Shown here one piece after another: positions 62,195 through 64,000 of a stretch of 64,000 bases of DNA. The notes under the pieces were generated by a model. That model worked only from the letters and a program-made list of their open reading frames with translations. It searched no databases and was not told where the DNA came from. The stretch lies in the NCBI GenBank assembly GCA_029978705.1, contig JAPOIY010000002.1:49178-113177 (forward strand). The letters are read 5' to 3'. This stretch comes from Actinomycetota bacterium (GTDB lineage Bacteria > Actinomycetota > Actinomycetes > S36-B12 > GCA-2699445). Made by a program: the position numbers and the translations under genes. Position 1 is the first letter of the stretch, and the number at the start of each line of letters is the position of its first letter.

Positions 62195-64000
62195 ATGGTG
62201 GTCATGCCCGACAGTGTGCTCCGGGCGCGTGCTCTCGTGCCGATCGCCGCGGCCCTGGTGACGATCACGGGTCTGACCGTGACTGCGCCTGCACCGGCGG
62301 CGGCGTCGGTGCAACGGATCGTGGACGGACCCAACAACTCCGTCTCCGCGATGGCCCAGGGCGCCGATGGCACGACCTATCTGGGAGGGTCCTTCACCGG
62401 GTGGGGGCCGCAGACCGGCGGCGGCGCGGTGCTGGACCCGACCAGCGCGAACGTGGACCGCACCTTCCCGCAGGTGAGAGGCGCCGTGAAGGCTGCGGTC
62501 AGTGACGGGTCCGGGGGCTGGTACATCGGCGGCTCCTTCTCCGCGGTGGACGGAGTGACCCGCAGCCGCTTGGCCCACATCCGGTCCGACGGATCCCTGG
62601 ACGCGAACTGGAACCCCGCCGCCGACAGCGATGTCAACACGCTCGCGGTCGCCAACGGCGTCGTCTATGTCGGCGGTTTCTTCACCACGATGTGCGGCGC
62701 CGGGAGCAGTTGCGGGTCGAGCGTCACCCGCAGCCGGATGGCCGCCATCAACCCCGACGGCACCCTCACGACCTGGAACCCCAACGCCAACGGCGACGTC
62801 AACGCCCTCGCCGTCGCCGACGGCATCGTCTACGCCGGCGGCGTTTTCAGCACCCTGTGCGGCTCGGGCAGCAGTTGCGACCAGACGGCCCAACCGCGGG
62901 AGTACCTGGCCGCGATCAACCCCGACGGGACCCTGGCCGCCTGGCACCCCACCCCCAACGGGTCGGGCGCTTGGGTGCAGTCGCTCGCCATCTCGGGCTC
63001 CCGGGTTTACGTCGGAGGGAGATTCACCTCGATCTGCGACTCAGCCGCCGGCTGCGTGGGCACCACCGTCAGCCGGAAGGCCGTCGCCGCGGTCGGCACC
63101 GACGGCACCATCGTCAATTGGGCCCCCGACGTCACCACCACCGGAGGAGCCGTTGGCACGGTGCGGACCATGGCGCTCTCCGGTGACGGAGCAACCCTCT
63201 ACGTCGGCGGGGACATGACGGCGATCAACGGCACCGATCGGTACTCGGCGGGGGCGATCAACACCTCCGACGGGACCACCGCAGCGTGGAACCCGACCCT
63301 GAGCAACCAGGCCAAGGGGTTGACCGTCGTCGGCACCACGGTCTACGTCGCCGGCGATTTCACCTCCGTGTGCGGCACGTCCCCCAACAGTGTCATCAGC
63401 AGCTGTGGGGCGAGCTCCGTCCCCCGCAAGTACTTGGCCGCCTTCGGCAGTGACGGCTCCCTGGCGTCATGGGACCCCAACGTGGGAGCGGCTGCTGCAG
63501 CGGTGGCGACGGACGGGAACAAGATCTATGTCGGCGGGTCCTTCTCTGTGGTCGGGACCACCGTCACCCGCAACCGGTTGGCTGCCATCGACACCACCGG
63601 CGCATTGACATCGTGGAACCCCAACCCCGGCGGCCCTGTCGCCGCCCTGGCAGTCGCCAACGGCGTCGTCTACGCCGGCGGCTCTTTCACCACCATGTGC
63701 GGCCCCGGCAGCAGCTGTGACCAGAACGCCGTCACCCGCAACCGGCTGGCGGCCATCAACACCGACGGCACCCTCACCTCCTGGAACCCCAACGCCGACA
63801 TCACCGTCACCAGTCTCGCGGTCGCCAACGGCGTCGTCTACGCGGGCGGCGGATTCACCACCCTGTGCGGCTCCGGCAGCAGTTGCGGGTCGAGCGTCTC
63901 TCGCAAGTACTTGGCCGCCATCAACACCGACGGCACCCTCAGATCGTGGAACCCCAACCCCGGCGGCCCTGTCGCCGCCCTGGCAGTCGCCAACGGCGTC
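62195..64000 (+). CDS. Secreted repeat (beta-propeller, DUF5122-like) protein, 3'-truncated
   Basis: The open frame runs off the right edge after 602 codons. A signal peptide ('LVPIAAALVTITGLTV', cut near 'AAA|SVQ') precedes repeats of about 50-60 residues with the core 'LAVANGVVYAGGSFTTMCG', then 'GSSC', 'AAINTDGTLTSWNPN'. Each repeat has a Cys pair. This is the delta-60/DUF5122 type of blade repeat that builds beta-propellers. Neighbouring repeats are near-identical at the DNA level. The start could be ATG 62195 or ATG 62204; neither has a strong ribosome-binding site. Likely surface-exposed; divergent from the DUF11-type protein. Confidence 0.8.
   Translation, partial: MVVMPDSVLRARALVPIAAALVTITGLTVTAPAPAAASVQRIVDGPNNSVSAMAQGADGTTYLGGSFTGWGPQTGGGAVLDPTSANVDRTFPQVRGAVKAAVSDGSGGWYIGGSFSAVDGVTRSRLAHIRSDGSLDANWNPAADSDVNTLAVANGVVYVGGFFTTMCGAGSSCGSSVTRSRMAAINPDGTLTTWNPNANGDVNALAVADGIVYAGGVFSTLCGSGSSCDQTAQPREYLAAINPDGTLAAWHPTPNGSGAWVQSLAISGSRVYVGGRFTSICDSAAGCVGTTVSRKAVAAVGTDGTIVNWAPDVTTTGGAVGTVRTMALSGDGATLYVGGDMTAINGTDRYSAGAINTSDGTTAAWNPTLSNQAKGLTVVGTTVYVAGDFTSVCGTSPNSVISSCGASSVPRKYLAAFGSDGSLASWDPNVGAAAAAVATDGNKIYVGGSFSVVGTTVTRNRLAAIDTTGALTSWNPNPGGPVAALAVANGVVYAGGSFTTMCGPGSSCDQNAVTRNRLAAINTDGTLTSWNPNADITVTSLAVANGVVYAGGGFTTLCGSGSSCGSSVSRKYLAAINTDGTLRSWNPNPGGPVAALAVANGV
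63610..63667 (+). repeat. 58-bp exact direct repeat, copy 1
   Basis: Identical over 58 bases to 63943-64000 and in the same reading frame, 333 bases (111 codons) apart. It encodes the 'SWNPNPGGPVAALAVANGV' segment of the blade repeats. Confidence 0.9.
63943..64000 (+). repeat. 58-bp exact direct repeat, copy 2 (reaches the window edge)
   Basis: Second copy of the repeat at 63610-63667; it may extend past base 64000. Confidence 0.9.

Noticed and set aside
62195..64000. CRISPR-like array suggested by regular repeats at the right end
   Set aside because: The repeats are in frame, encode beta-propeller blades and lack the short repeat/unique spacer pattern.

Overview
The window reads as chromosomal DNA of a high-GC actinobacterium (class Actinomycetes). 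It is densely packed, with many ATGA/GTGA stop-start overlaps. Lineage markers include a WhiB2-type iron-sulfur regulator beside DUF3499- and DUF5719-type genes, a coenzyme F420 locus (fused CofG/CofH, CofD, CofE-nitroreductase), actinobacterial acyl-CoA carboxylase subunits with a tiny epsilon subunit, LytR-CpsA-Psr proteins and a 13E12-type (DUF222) HNH protein. The genus cannot be named from sequence alone. About 59 protein genes are supported; no rRNA, tRNA, CRISPR array or insertion sequence was seen.

Layout. 1-1.8 kb: end of a PQQ-like beta-propeller gene and a GluQ-like synthetase. 1.8-6.0 kb (minus): sahH, a stand-alone H-NOX heme sensor and a hybrid histidine kinase whose N-terminus resembles the HNOBA domain of soluble guanylate cyclase; together they look like a split nitric-oxide sensor. 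6.1-13.9 kb (minus): cell-envelope block (whiB, large membrane glycosyltransferase, DUF5719, DUF3499, phosphomannomutase, Trm112-like, CDF transporter). 14.1-20.9 kb: F420 genes fbiC, fbiA and fbiB, a mannose-1-phosphate guanylyltransferase and a TIGR03089-like protein. 20.9-25.8 kb: two LCP proteins flanking two glycosyltransferases. 25.8-33.6 kb: thioesterase, acyl-CoA dehydrogenase, UDP-glucose dehydrogenase, purE/purK, GtrA, class III adenylate cyclase, PH-domain protein and biotin ligase.

33.6-47.3 kb is a propionyl-CoA/methylmalonyl-CoA module: carboxylase beta, epsilon and alpha subunits, biotin ligase, both methylmalonyl-CoA mutase subunits and the MeaB chaperone. Maf, secreted proteins and a DUF6394/two-RCK potassium-channel pair are interleaved. 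Propionyl-CoA would be carboxylated and isomerised to succinyl-CoA, which feeds the succinate dehydrogenase genes (sdhCDAB) at 51.8-55.1 kb.

47.5-51.5 kb is the most unusual region. A SipW-type (Ser/His) signal peptidase is fused to a degenerate EAL domain and lies among four small two-cysteine secreted paralogs plus one larger secreted protein with a related segment after its membrane helix. 55-64 kb holds a membrane hydrolase, an acidic protein without basic residues, the HNH protein and large secreted repeat proteins. A 40-bp element with CTTGAG-type repeats at 11-bp spacing precedes both the signal-peptidase operon and the surface-protein pair near 62 kb.

Control signals: many genes or operons have a TANNNT-type -10 hexamer 6 or 7 bases before the start codon, which predicts widespread leaderless transcription. 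Others have clear Shine-Dalgarno leaders.
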